Positions 29,201 through 41,000 of a stretch of DNA of 64,000 bases are shown here, in pieces. The notes beneath the pieces were generated by a model. That model was not told the origin of the DNA. It made no database searches and saw only the letters and a list, made by a program, of their open reading frames with translations. Location of the stretch: the NCBI RefSeq assembly GCF_964204865.1, contig NC_135250.1:22373395-22437394 (forward strand). The letters run 5' to 3'. Numbering within the stretch: position 1 is the first letter of the stretch; every line of letters starts with the position of its first letter. The position numbers and the translations under genes are program-made. The stretch is from Styela clava (lineage: Eukaryota; Chordata; Ascidiacea; Stolidobranchia; Styelidae).

Positions 29201-32200
29201 TGCAACTGATCGTTGTTCACGATCTTATATTATATTACATGACATATCATATCACTTTAGACTTTCACTTCGCATACTTTAATTGATCACATTTACACAA
29301 ATGCAACTGATCGTTGTTCACGATCTTATATTATATTACATGACATATCATATCACTTTAAACTCCCACTTCGCATACTTTAATTGATCACATTTACACA
29401 AATGCAACTGATCGTTGTTCACGATCTTATAATATATTACATGACATATCATATCACTTTAAACTTTCACTTCGCATACTTTAGTTGATCACATTTACAC
29501 AAATGCAACTGATCGTTGTTCACGATCTTATATTATATTACATGACATATCATATCACTTTAAACTTTCACTTCGCATACTTTAACTGATCACATTTACA
29601 CAAATGCAACTGATCGTTGTTCACGATCTTATATTATATTACATGACATATCATATCACTTTGAACTTTCACTTCGCATACTTTAATTGATCACATTTAC
29701 ACAAATGCAACTGATCGTTGTTCACGATCTTATATTATATTACATGACATATCATATCACTTTAAACTTTCACTTCGCATACTTTAATTGATCACATTTA
29801 CACAAATGCAACTGATCGTTGTTCACGATCTTATATTATATTACATATCATATCACTTTAAACTTTCACTTCGCATACTTTAATTGATCACATTTACACA
29901 AATGCAACTGATCGTTGTTCACGATCTTATATTATATTACATGACATATCATATCACTTTAAACTTTCACTTCGCATACTTTAATTGATCACATTTACAC
30001 AAATGCAACTGATCGTTGTTCACGATCTTATATTATATTACATGACATATCATATCACTTTAGACTTTCACTTCGCATACTTTAATTGATCACATTTACA
30101 CAAATGCAACTGATCGTTGTTCACGATCTTATATTATAGTACATGACATATCATATCACTTTAAACTTTCACTTCGCATACTTTAATTGATCACATTTAC
30201 ACAAATGCAACTGATCGTTGTTCACGATCTTATATTATATTACATGACATATCATATCACTTTAAACTTTCACTTCGCATACTTTAATTGATCACATTTA
30301 CACAAATGCAACTGATCGTTGTTCACGATCTTATATTATATTACATGACATATCATATCACTTTAAACTTTCACTTCGCATACTTTAATTCATCACATTT
30401 ACACAAATGCAACTGATCGTTGTTCACGATCTTATATTATATTACATGACATATCATATCACTTTAAACTTTCACTTCGCATACTTTAATTGATCACATT
30501 TACACAAATGCAACTGATCGTTGTTCACGATCTTATATTATATTACATGACATATCATATCACTTTAAACTTTCACTTCGCATACTTTAATTGATCACAT
30601 TTACACAAATGCAACTGATCGTTGTTCACGATCTTATATTATATTACATGACATATCATATCACTTTAAACTTTCACTTCGCATACTTTAATTGATCACA
30701 TTTACACAAATGCAACTGATCGTTGTTCACGATCTTATATTATATTACATGACATATCAGATCACTTTAAACTTTCACTTCGCATACTTTAATTGATCAC
30801 ATTTACACAAATGCAACTGATCGTTGTTCACGATCTTATATTATATTACATGACATATCATATCACTTTAAACTTTCACTTCGCATACTTTAATTGATCA
30901 CATTTACACAAATGCAACTGATCGTTGTTCACGATCTTATATTATATTACATGACATATCATATCACTTTAGACTTTCACTTCGCATACTTTAATTGATC
31001 ACATTTACACAAATGCAACTGATCGTTGTTCACGATCTTATATTTATATTACATGACATATCATATAACTTTAAACTTTCACTTCGCATACTTTAATTGA
31101 TCACATTTACACAAATGCAACTGACCGTTGTTCACGATCTTATATTATATTACATGATATATCATATCACTTTAAACTTTCACTTCGCATACTTTAATTG
31201 ATCACATTTACACAAATGCAACTGATCGTTGTTCACGATCTTATATTATATTACATGACATATCATATCACTTTAGACTTTCACTTCGCATACTTTAATT
31301 CATCACATTTACACAAATGCAACTGATCGTTGTTCACGATCTTATATTATATTACATGACATATCATATCACTTTAAACTTCCACTTCGCATACTTTAAT
31401 TGATCACATTTACAAAAATGCAACAGATCGTTGTTCACGATCTTATAATATATTACATGACATATCATATCACTTTAAACTTTCACTTCGCATACTTTAA
31501 TTGATCACATTTACACAAATGCAACTGATCGTTGTTCACGATCTTATATTATATTACATGACATATCATATCACTTTAAACTTTCACTTCGCATACTTTA
31601 ATTGATCACATTTACACAAATGCAACTGATCGTTGTTCACGATCTTATATTATATTACATGACATATCATATCACTTTAAACTTTCACTTCGCATACTTT
31701 AATTGATCACATTTACACAAATGCAACTGATCGTTGTTCACGATCTTATATTATATTACATGACATATCAGATCACTTTAAACTTTCACTTCGCATACTT
31801 TAATTGATCACATTTACACAAATGCAACTGATCGTTGTTCACGATCTTATATTATATTACATGACATATCATATCACTTTAAACTTTCACTTCGCATACT
31901 TTAAGTTTAATTGATCACCTTTACACAAATGCAACTGATCGTTGTTCACGATCTTATAATATATTACATGACATATCATATCACTTTAAACTTTCGCTTC
32001 GCATACTTTAATTGATCACATTTACACAAATGCAACTGATCGTTGTTCCCGATCTTATAATATATTACATGACATATCATATCACTTTAAACTTTCACTT
32101 CGCATACTTTAATTGATCACATTTACACAAATGCAACTGATCGTTGTTCACTATCTTATATTATATTACATGACATATCATATCACTTTAAACTTTCACT

Positions 32201-34372
32201 TCGCATACTTTAATTGATCACATTTACACAAATGCAACTGATCGTTGTTCACGATCTAATATTATATTACATGACATATCATATCACTTTAAACTTTCAC
32301 TTCGCATACTTTAATTGATCACATTTACACAAATGCAACTGATCGTTGTTCACGATCTTATATTATATTACATGACATATCATATCACTTTAAACTTTCA
32401 CTTCGCATACTTTAATTGATCATATTTACACAAATGCAACTGATCGTTATTCACGATCTTATATTATATTACATGACATATCATATCACTTTAAACTTCC
32501 ACTTCGCATACTTTAATTGATCACATTTACACAAATGCAACTGATCGTTGTTCACGATCTTATAATATATTACATGACATATCATATCACTTTAGACTTT
32601 CACTTCGCATACTTTAATTGATCACATTTACACAAATGCAACTGATCGTTGTTCACGATCTTATATTATATTACATGACATATCATATCACTTTAAACTT
32701 TCACTTCGCATACTTTAATTGATCACATTTACACAAATGCAACTGATCGTTGTTCACGATCTTATATTATATTACATGACATATCATATCACTTTAAACT
32801 TTCACTTCGCATACTTTAATTGATCACATTTACACAAATGCAACTGATCGTTGTTCACGATCTTATATTATATTACATGACATATCATATCACTTTAGAC
32901 TTTCACTTCGCATACTTTAATTCATCACATTTACACGAATGCAACTGATCGTTGTTCACGATCTTATATTATATTACATGACATATCATATCACTTTAAA
33001 CTTCCACTTCGCATACTTTAATTGATCACATTTACAAAAATGCAACAGATCGTTGTTCACGATCTTATAATATATTACATGACATATCATATCACTTTAA
33101 ACTTTCACTTCGCATACTTTAATTGATCACATTTACACAAATGCAACTGATCGTTGTTCACGATCTTATATTATATTACATGACATATCATATCACTTTA
33201 AACTTTCACTTCGCATACTTTAATTGATCACATTTACACAAATGCAACTGATCTTTGTTCACGATCTTATATTATATTACATGACATATCATATCACTTT
33301 AAACTTTCACTTCGCATACTTTAATTGATCACATTTACACAAATGCAACTGATCGTTGTTCACGATCTTATATTATATTACATGACATATCAGATCACTT
33401 TAAACTTTCACTTCGCATACTTTAATTGATCACATTTACACAAATGCAACTGATCGTTGTTCACGATCTTATATTATATTACATGACATATCATATCACT
33501 TTAAACTTTCCCTTCGCTTACTTTAAGTTTAATTGATCACCTTTACACAAATGCAACTGATCGTTGTTCACGATCTTATAATATATTACATGACATATCA
33601 TATCACTTTAAACTTTCGCTTCGCATACTTTAATTGATCACATTTACACAAATGCAACTGATCGTTGTTCCCGATCTTATAATATATTACATGACATATC
33701 ATATCACTTTAAACTTTCACTTCGCATACTTTAATTGATCACATTTACACAAATGCAACTGATCGTTGTTCACTATCTTATATTATATTACATGACATAT
33801 CATATCACTTTAAACTTTCACTTCGCATACTTTAATTGATCACATTTACACAAATGCAACTGATCGTTGTTCACGATCTAATATTATATTACATGACATA
33901 TCATATCACTTTAAACTTTCACTTCGCATACTTTAATTGATCACATTTACACAAATGCAACTGATCGTTGTTCACGATCTTATATTATATTACATGACAT
34001 ATCATATCACTTTAAACTTTCACTTCGCATACTTTAATTGATCACATTTACACAAATGCAACTGATCGTTGTTCACGATCTTATATTATATTACATGACA
34101 TATCATATCACTTTAAACTTCCACTTCGCATACTTTAATTGATCACATTTACACAAATGCAACTGATCGTTGTTCACGATCTTATATTATATTACATGAC
34201 ATATCATATCACTTTAAACTTTCACTTCGCATACTTTAATTGATCACATTTACACAAATGCAACTGATCGTTGTTCACGATCTTATATTATATTACATGA
34301 CATATCATATCACTTTGAACTTCCACTTCGCATACTTTAATTGATCACATTTACACAAATGCAACTGATCGT
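26291..34372 (+). repeat. 101-bp tandem satellite derived from LINE endonuclease, about 80 copies
   Basis: The unit repeats at 101-bp spacing (for example 30481, 30582, 30683) for about 8.1 kb. Each unit contains CTTCGCATACTTTAATTGAT, CACATTTACACAAATGCAAC, the hairpin-forming GATCGTTGTTCACGATC and ACATGACATATCATATCAC. Translated in the right frame it gives HTLIDHIYTN followed by a diverged ILHDISYHF, i.e. the stretch of a LINE endonuclease ending in the catalytic S-D-H region. Unique LINE endonuclease sequence abuts both edges. Differences between units are mostly single bases. Early units (26938-27235) include about 86-bp variants. Because 101 is not a multiple of three, no long frame persists, so it is not a coding array. 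Confidence 0.97.
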
Positions 34373-34413
34373 TGTTCATTTTCTCATATTAAATTATATG
34401 ACATATCAGATCA
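31170..34413 (+). repeat. 1,622-bp higher-order duplication inside the satellite
   Basis: Private variants recur in the same order 1,622 bp apart. ACAAAAATGCAACAGATCG is at 31412 and 33034, and the six-base insertion giving CTTTAAGTTTAATTGATCAC is at about 31902 and 33523. TTCGCTTCGCATAC, TGTTCCCGATC, CACTATCTTA and GATCTAATATT follow in both. Sixteen units of 101 plus the 6-bp insertion equals 1,622. Variants before 31170 lack partners. Confidence 0.88.
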
Positions 34414-34915
34414 CTTTCCTGTTATGTAATCTAGATTCTAGTGCACCTAAATGCAAATTCAAAACTCGCATGAGACGCAAAATGTCCACTTTGAACACAG
34501 AAATATTTAGATACGATGCCTAATTAAAATATATTCAATGCATTTGTATTGACACAACAGTAAACTGAAAACTTCAATGAAGTATTTGGTATTTTCTTAT
34601 CTACCATAAAGGACCTAATTTATACCCATGCTCCTATGGTCTCATGATCGCGTAAGAAAACTAAACTGCTATCAAAGCCTTGGACAACAGAGGGTCTTCA
34701 TAAATCCATCAACATGGTTCATGGTTCTCCAAGTCAACGTGCATTCTACAAAAAATATCATACCACTTTAGTTAACTTCTTAAAAATAGGAAAAATGGGA
34801 ATTTTAATCACCAGAAGGCCAACAAAAATATTTAAGTTATCAAACTTACAAACGAGAATATCTGTCGGAGACCGAAGACTTATCGATCGAAACTGCGGTT
34901 TCGATTTATGACTCT
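34373..34915 (+). pseudogene. LINE endonuclease/linker, 3' half of the split element
   Basis: Immediately after the last satellite unit the frame reads LYDISDHFPV (about 34396-34425), the intact S-D-H-F-P endonuclease end. Further on come a basic linker, KPWTTEGLHKSINMVHG (34675-34725) and RAFYKKYHTTLVNFLK. The latter match the segment between endonuclease and reverse transcriptase in the same LINE group (compare PWPTKGL in the copy at 20.6-23.4 kb). Reverse transcriptase is missing; the element ends near 34915. Confidence 0.78.
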
Positions 34916-35142
34916 ATGGTGACACCGCGTGTCTCATCACTAATTAATTAATAACTCGCTAATCTCGCTAATTATACGACATAATTCATCCAAAATCAAT
35001 AGGCTTCTGGTCCGAGATATGATGAATGCACATGCAAAATTTGGAGTAGATTCAACCTCGCCTTCAGCTAACAAACAGACATACAGATAGACAAATACCT
35101 ATCAACATACTTACCGATCTTAAGATCGATAAGTAATAGTGA
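34916..35142. other. Short spacer with CAGACA-type repeats
   Basis: Contains ACAAACAGACATACAGATAG and the palindrome CGATCTTAAGATCG. It may be a retroelement tail. No gene. Confidence 0.35.
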
Positions 35143-36172
35143 CTTTTTCATTTAGGTAAGAAATACTTTGTCAAGCTTGATGATTAAAAAATGGGGGTCG
35201 TGCGTTTCTCATTTTGAAGTTCAATTCGATATAATACAAGAGTGCAATGCCCAAATATTTGGTCGCGAAAGTCAAAACGAAATAGTACGGGTATCTGATC
35301 TTTCACAGTACCGGTGGTACGGAACACTGAAGTAAAAATATATATCTGTGGCACGGAAAGGCGTCTGACCTTCGACTGACATTAGATTAGACAGTAACGA
35401 ACGCGAATGTGGAACCACTAGGTGCGCAATTTTGGAGCATCATAATATCCAAACGATATGTATGCCCATTTCATGTCCAACAGTAACATTCCATTGTTCA
35501 ATGTCGTATGTATACTGATATATTGATCAGTGATAATAAACAAATATAATATCACCAATTAATGAGTATTTGAGAATTCGGATCGACTAGAAAAATTGAT
35601 TTGATTTCTAAATCACGTGGTACTCCGGAATACCGGTAAGTCTGTATAAAAAGGGAAAAATGAATTAGGTGATTAAGATTAAAGACATGTTTCACGTCTA
35701 GTAATAGTATTAACTCCAAATTTTTCATTTATTTTCGGAATTATATTTTTCGAATACTTAAGCCTCGGTCCCATTCTCAATACTGCATTATTTTTGTTAT
35801 CTATCAGGTGAACGACAATTGGAATTTTGCCAGAATCAATCTGTCTCGTAACAGAATAGTGATGTCTATCTAATTTTTGATAAAAAAACTCTTGCAACCA
35901 CCAGCACTGTCATACTCTTGAACAACGAAAAACTCTTGGAGTTCACCAACTGTGGTTTCGTAAGATGAGAACGAACAGGCATCCATAATCGCTTGCAGTC
36001 CCAGTTTATACTTTAGAATAAGATTATTAAAATAGCACATAATACAAGTCATTGTGACGCACCAAAAATTAATATTTTTTATTATAAATTTGTTTGTATA
36101 TTTTGAAGCGTAAAAACTTATTTTATCATTTGTACGGGCTCTGTTAAAGACTAAGAAGGCACAGGAGTACAA
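35143..36172 (-). pseudogene. Inverted second copy of the scramblase exon, frameshifted
   Basis: The minus strand from about 36057 to 35143 matches the plus strand at about 717-1645, including the scramblase exon, its donor and the intronic family A repeat. The exon reads GLQAIMDACSFSSYETTVGE, then loses its frame where copy 1 has AAGAGAGG and this copy AAGAG (about 35880-35890). It recovers in another frame as HHYSVTRQIDSGKIPIV. No downstream scramblase exon is present. This copy keeps a few more N-terminal residues (LGLQAIM) than copy 1, which has an in-frame TAG just upstream. Confidence 0.85.
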
Positions 36173-36429
36173 TTTAGTGCAGATAATGAATGTATTTGAA
36201 TATGAATAGAGATGGATAATAATTTCTGACTATTTCTTGTGTATGAAGTATATCACGATACATGGTCAAACCCCTGAAACCAACAACTAACATTTTGTCA
36301 GCCTATATCAGTTTGTACATTTCATTTTAATAATCTAGTCATCCATAAATTCCGATGTTACCAACAGTTAATCGCTAAGATTGTTTACGTACGTACATTT
36401 AGTTTACTTTATTCCTTGTTCATGTCTGT

Positions 36430-36510
36430 TCTGCCTGAGAGATTAAAAGGCTATAAATTCATCTAAGTATTTGGTCATGAAGCAACTTATTATCCCAACA
36501 ATGAGGGAGC
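36430..36510 (+). pseudogene. Sulfotransferase exon 1 relic
   Basis: The frame reads LKGYKFI, a stop, then VFGHEATYYPN. This lines up with YKGYQFMPGFGLEATKYAY in exon 1 of the sulfotransferase at 3719. There is one in-frame stop, and no following exon was found. It lies about 370 bp from the inverted scramblase copy, so both may derive from the 1-4 kb region. Confidence 0.5.
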
Positions 36511-38040
36511 TATATGGCCGGCCGTTTATGACGGATATTTTGGATCATTTCCATCAATTTTTCGGCTTTGTATTATACTCCTCGCATTTGACACCCTACA
36601 ATTTACGATATTGCTAGTGTGTAAATAAATATATGATTTGGATTAGTACAAAACTCAGTATACTATTTAGAATGGTCAAAGAGCTATGTAGATACCAATA
36701 CGTGATGTTCTTTTATTGCCACGACTTGTTGATACTCAAGAATTCCTTTGAAGTTCATCAATATATTCCACGACGTTACATAGACTGACAACTGAATTTT
36801 GTAAATGACGAGACTGGACAAATGGTTTCTTAAAATTCTTACGATTTTGAAGGGAAAATTAGAATGCCTAATAATTTACACTATGGCTCGTATTGTTACC
36901 AATTTTATAATTGTGGAAACACGATCTTCTATACTAACACCCTTCCAAGTCTTGTCAATATCAGCTTAGGCCTACTTCAAACCCCGAGGCATATAATCAA
37001 GCGCTTTATCAGGTAATATTTGATTGCTGAAATAAACTACCGTATACACAAAACAAACATAAAATTAATAAACAATAGATACAGTATTTAAATAGCATCA
37101 CGATTGTATCAGATTTGGGATATTTATACATTATGGTCTGTTACGTGTACTTCATGTATTATGTGCGTGAATTTGTTCAGGAAAACATAACGTATTGCAC
37201 GCTAAAGTTGGAAATTGGACGCATGCGATGATGTCCAGGTGCGCACGAATTAAACGCCACAACAGTAAAAATATTTTTCGTTCGAATGACTGGTTATATT
37301 TTCGAATATCAGTCAACACTTTAGGTGCTACGTTCTGTAAAATGAAGTATTGTAACTAGACTAGTGAATCAGCATAAAACTTTTTGAATATTTGGATTAT
37401 TTTGGTTTAAACTGGGTGTCGAGTTTATATAGTTTCGATACAACACTTTTCCAGATCAAATTCATTTTTGAGACGCTTAGTCTGACCAAAGTGAGACTTC
37501 CTAAAATAAACACTTCATGCAACTATGTCAACAGAGTAGAATTATATTTATCTGAAGAAATACAGAAATATATTTGTGTCGGACCTCCAGAAGTATGCGC
37601 ACCAAGATGGCGCACAACCTGAACATAGTCAGGTTGTGCGACATCTTGGTGCGCATATTTTTGAAGCACCTTTGTGTCAGTGTTAAGCAATATTATACAG
37701 TACTTGTCTCCATTCTTTCTACATCATCTTCGCATTATACGTCTACGGATTCACCATCACAAAAGCATGAAAGCATAGATAAACCGCATTAACGGTAGAA
37801 AATTCAGAATCAGTTATAGACATCGTTATATGACATCGTTAAATATTAGATAGGTATTTCATACTTGAATTCATTATGATGAACAGATAGTAGAATGATT
37901 TGCAGAGTATAATCACCAAAATCCAATATTTCGTTTCTTTATTTATGATACTGAAAAGTATTTAAAAAACGTGAAAAATTGTTTTGTTTTAGTTGTCCCG
38001 CTTTAATTTAATATCTATTAAATTTGGCCTATACCAGAAA
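36511..38040. other. Intergenic
   Basis: No exon was supported. The only clear structure is the long hairpin at 37595-37656. Confidence 0.5.
37595..37656. repeat. Near-perfect 28-bp hairpin
   Basis: Arms 37595-37622 and 37629-37656 are complementary at 27 of 28 positions around a six-base loop ACATAG. Each arm contains CGCACCAAGATG or its complement. A related motif, GCCATCTTGGTTCGCATAC, appears at about 55951. Probably a palindromic MITE end or fold-back rather than a gene. Confidence 0.85.
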
Positions 38041-41000
38041 ATGCTCAAGTCAACACTAGTCGCTCTGCTATTGACTCTACTAGCGCGGAAGTCGTACGAC
38101 CCGATGATAACGAACGATGTATCGGAAGAATACGATTTTATTGTTGGTGAGTGATCATTGATTTTATCTGAAGCCCAATAAGCGTTTGTTCAGGTACGAA
38201 AGTAATATATATATATTAGGACTTGAGAATTAGTATTATTATCATTACACACTGAATCAGGTATTAGTATATACGATTTCTGTGATACTGCGTCGAACAA
38301 TTCTGTTGAAAACCAGACGTGATGCTTTCTTCAAAACTCACTCCCAGCTAAATTTCCTTCTCTTTTTTTTGTAGTTGGGGCAGGTGCATCTGGAGCTGTG
38401 GTTGCGAGAGGACTCTCAGACAAAACTGGGATGACGTAAGAATTGTATTATGATTGAAAATTGGAAGAAACTTTAATTGGTTTTATTATTGCGGAGTAAA
38501 TATTTCGAGAAACAAACATCACTTACCAATTTTTACCCAACTAATTACATATTTTCAATAGGCGTTTGCTTCCAGCATTTTTTTTTTGGATATTTTCTAA
38601 CAATATATAAATATAGATGTAATATTAAACGAGTAAGAGGAAAACGGTATGTTCTGCATATTCGCAAAATTTTGACTCATTCATAAATTTCGCTACATTT
38701 GAAAATTTCTTCAAATATATGGGAGTTTAATTAACTATTATTCTTAACTATCCATGACATTTTATTTCATTTTATGTTTAACTTGCTCTACCGTAGAACC
38801 TAATATGAATACCAAGCAAAACGGAATCTATGAGCAATATTCTAGATTACTTTTCGTTTAACAACGGTCTTTATTGTGTTCAGGGTGTTGCTATTGGAAG
38901 CGGGTGAATCAGATTATAACAATCCTTTAGTTCCTAGTGCGATCAAATATGGCGAGTTGCAACAATCTCCTTATAATTGGAACTACGACGTAGCAAAACA
39001 AAAATATTCGTTGCTTGAAATAGGAAAGGTAATCAAGATAGATACATTTTGTTTTTAACCCTCCAATCATAAAAAGGTTCTGTGTAAGCTTCCATTGCTG
39101 GGTAATTCCGAAATATATGATGTGCGCAACACCTGCCGGCACACTGAAAGTTCGTATGCGACAAAATGACGCAAAAAAACAACTACCACATTTGAATGCT
39201 TCTTTCTATGTGGGGTTTTGAAAACTTCGCGCCAAAATGGGACTCTGTAGGTTTTTGAACGTACAGAAATATGTTTATTTCCAGTTTGTCATTAAAAGCG
39301 CTTATAACTAAAATTTTTAAATGTATGCCTTCTGTTAGAATGCAAAATATCCTGGAGGAAAAATTCTTGGTGGATCAACAGCAATAAACGGAATGAATTA
39401 TGTGAGAGGAAGTCCACATGATTATGATTCTTGGGAAGATCATGGAGCAAAAGGATGGAATTGGAAAGATGTCGAACCATTTTTCAGAAAAAATGAAAAC
39501 TCTGTCGATGATAAAATGTCAGAAAAAGCAGGAAGAGGAGGTTTACTAAATATCAGTATTTCATACGAAAATCCCTTTACTGCAAAATTGAAGACGGCGG
39601 CAAAAGAAATCGGTAAGGACGTATAAGAATGAAACAGACAGTTGAGCAGCTGTATCCAACTAAGATTTTACCTTTAAATCATATGTATATAATTAGTTAG
39701 TTTGTTGATGAAAATTTACGGGAGTGTATTTACCTTATTCTTTATATGAAGGTATAAGGGAAGTTGACTATTTTGATGAAATTGAAGGAATATCGCGATT
39801 TGTTTGTACCAGATACAAGGGATTAAGACAATCGTCTTCAGAGGCGTTCTTGCGATCGGGATATAAAGAACGGTAAAACGTGTTGATCTTTGATCTTATA
39901 AGAAATATACATCTGACCATAGAGTTTAAGTTGCGTTCAAAAACACTACGTATCCAACATTTAATTTCACTCGACCAGTTTATTTTATCCAATGCAATTC
40001 GAAATTCCGTTTGAATTTTTAGAAATCAACTTTATTGTAAGATCGTAGTAAGCTCTCACAATTTCCCTGATAACCCGGACGCATTTATGGTACAAACCTT
40101 CATTTTTTAGGTATCTAATCATTTTAGTTCTTAATTATTGAAAGAGAATACTGATTTTGCATTCAAAGTAAAAAAAATTAAATGCAAGTTGTTTTGGACT
40201 AAAAACTTCAATCTCATGTTTCTTTCGCAAATTAGTGGACACAGTATCATATCAGAATATATTTTATAGACAAAAAAGTTTGCACATCGTAACAAATGCA
40301 CTTGTAAGCAAGATTCACTTTGTTACTGGAACAAGCGGTAAACAAAAAGCTACAGGCGTAAGTTTCATTGAAGATGGGAAAATAGGCAACGTTAAAGCCA
40401 GAAAGGAAATAATTTTATCAGCTGGTGCACTGAGAACTCCACAAATATTGATGTTGTCGGGGATCGGTCCGAAAAATCATCTTGAAGAGATGGAGGTAGA
40501 CTCTTACTTTCATAACGTTTGCGAGAAAAGAATTAAAATGTAATATAGTTATTTAATATCTAATTTTCAATATCCATTAAAGATTGTTCAAAAAAGTAGG
40601 CGGAAAACTTTTATATATATATACACGGAACAAATGCTTAGTCTTGCAATATAAAGAAAGATAGAAGTGACTCATTGCTCAGATGGGAGATGGAAACAAA
40701 AAAATTGGTTCTTCCGAGACAGCTTGTGCCAATCACAAGCAAAAAATTGTCTTTATTGAATTATTCATTCCAAACTTTATGGCGTTGTTTTCAAGAATAG
40801 TGATAGGATGAAAGTTTTCAACTTTTGAAATATAGCTGATCATCTTTCATTATAGATATCTTCGTTATGGAAATGCATTTTTTTCGCAAATAACAGCTAT
40901 TACTAGAGTTTGGTAAAAAAAATATCATAAACCACGGCACAACTTTTCAATGTCAAACTGCAGTGTTTTTGCCTTCCAGATAGAAGTTGTGAGCGATTTG

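Noticed and set aside
26291-34372. Regular repeats with short intervals, like a CRISPR array
   Set aside because: Units are head-to-tail with no unique spacers, 101 bp long, and coding-derived from a LINE; the host is eukaryotic.
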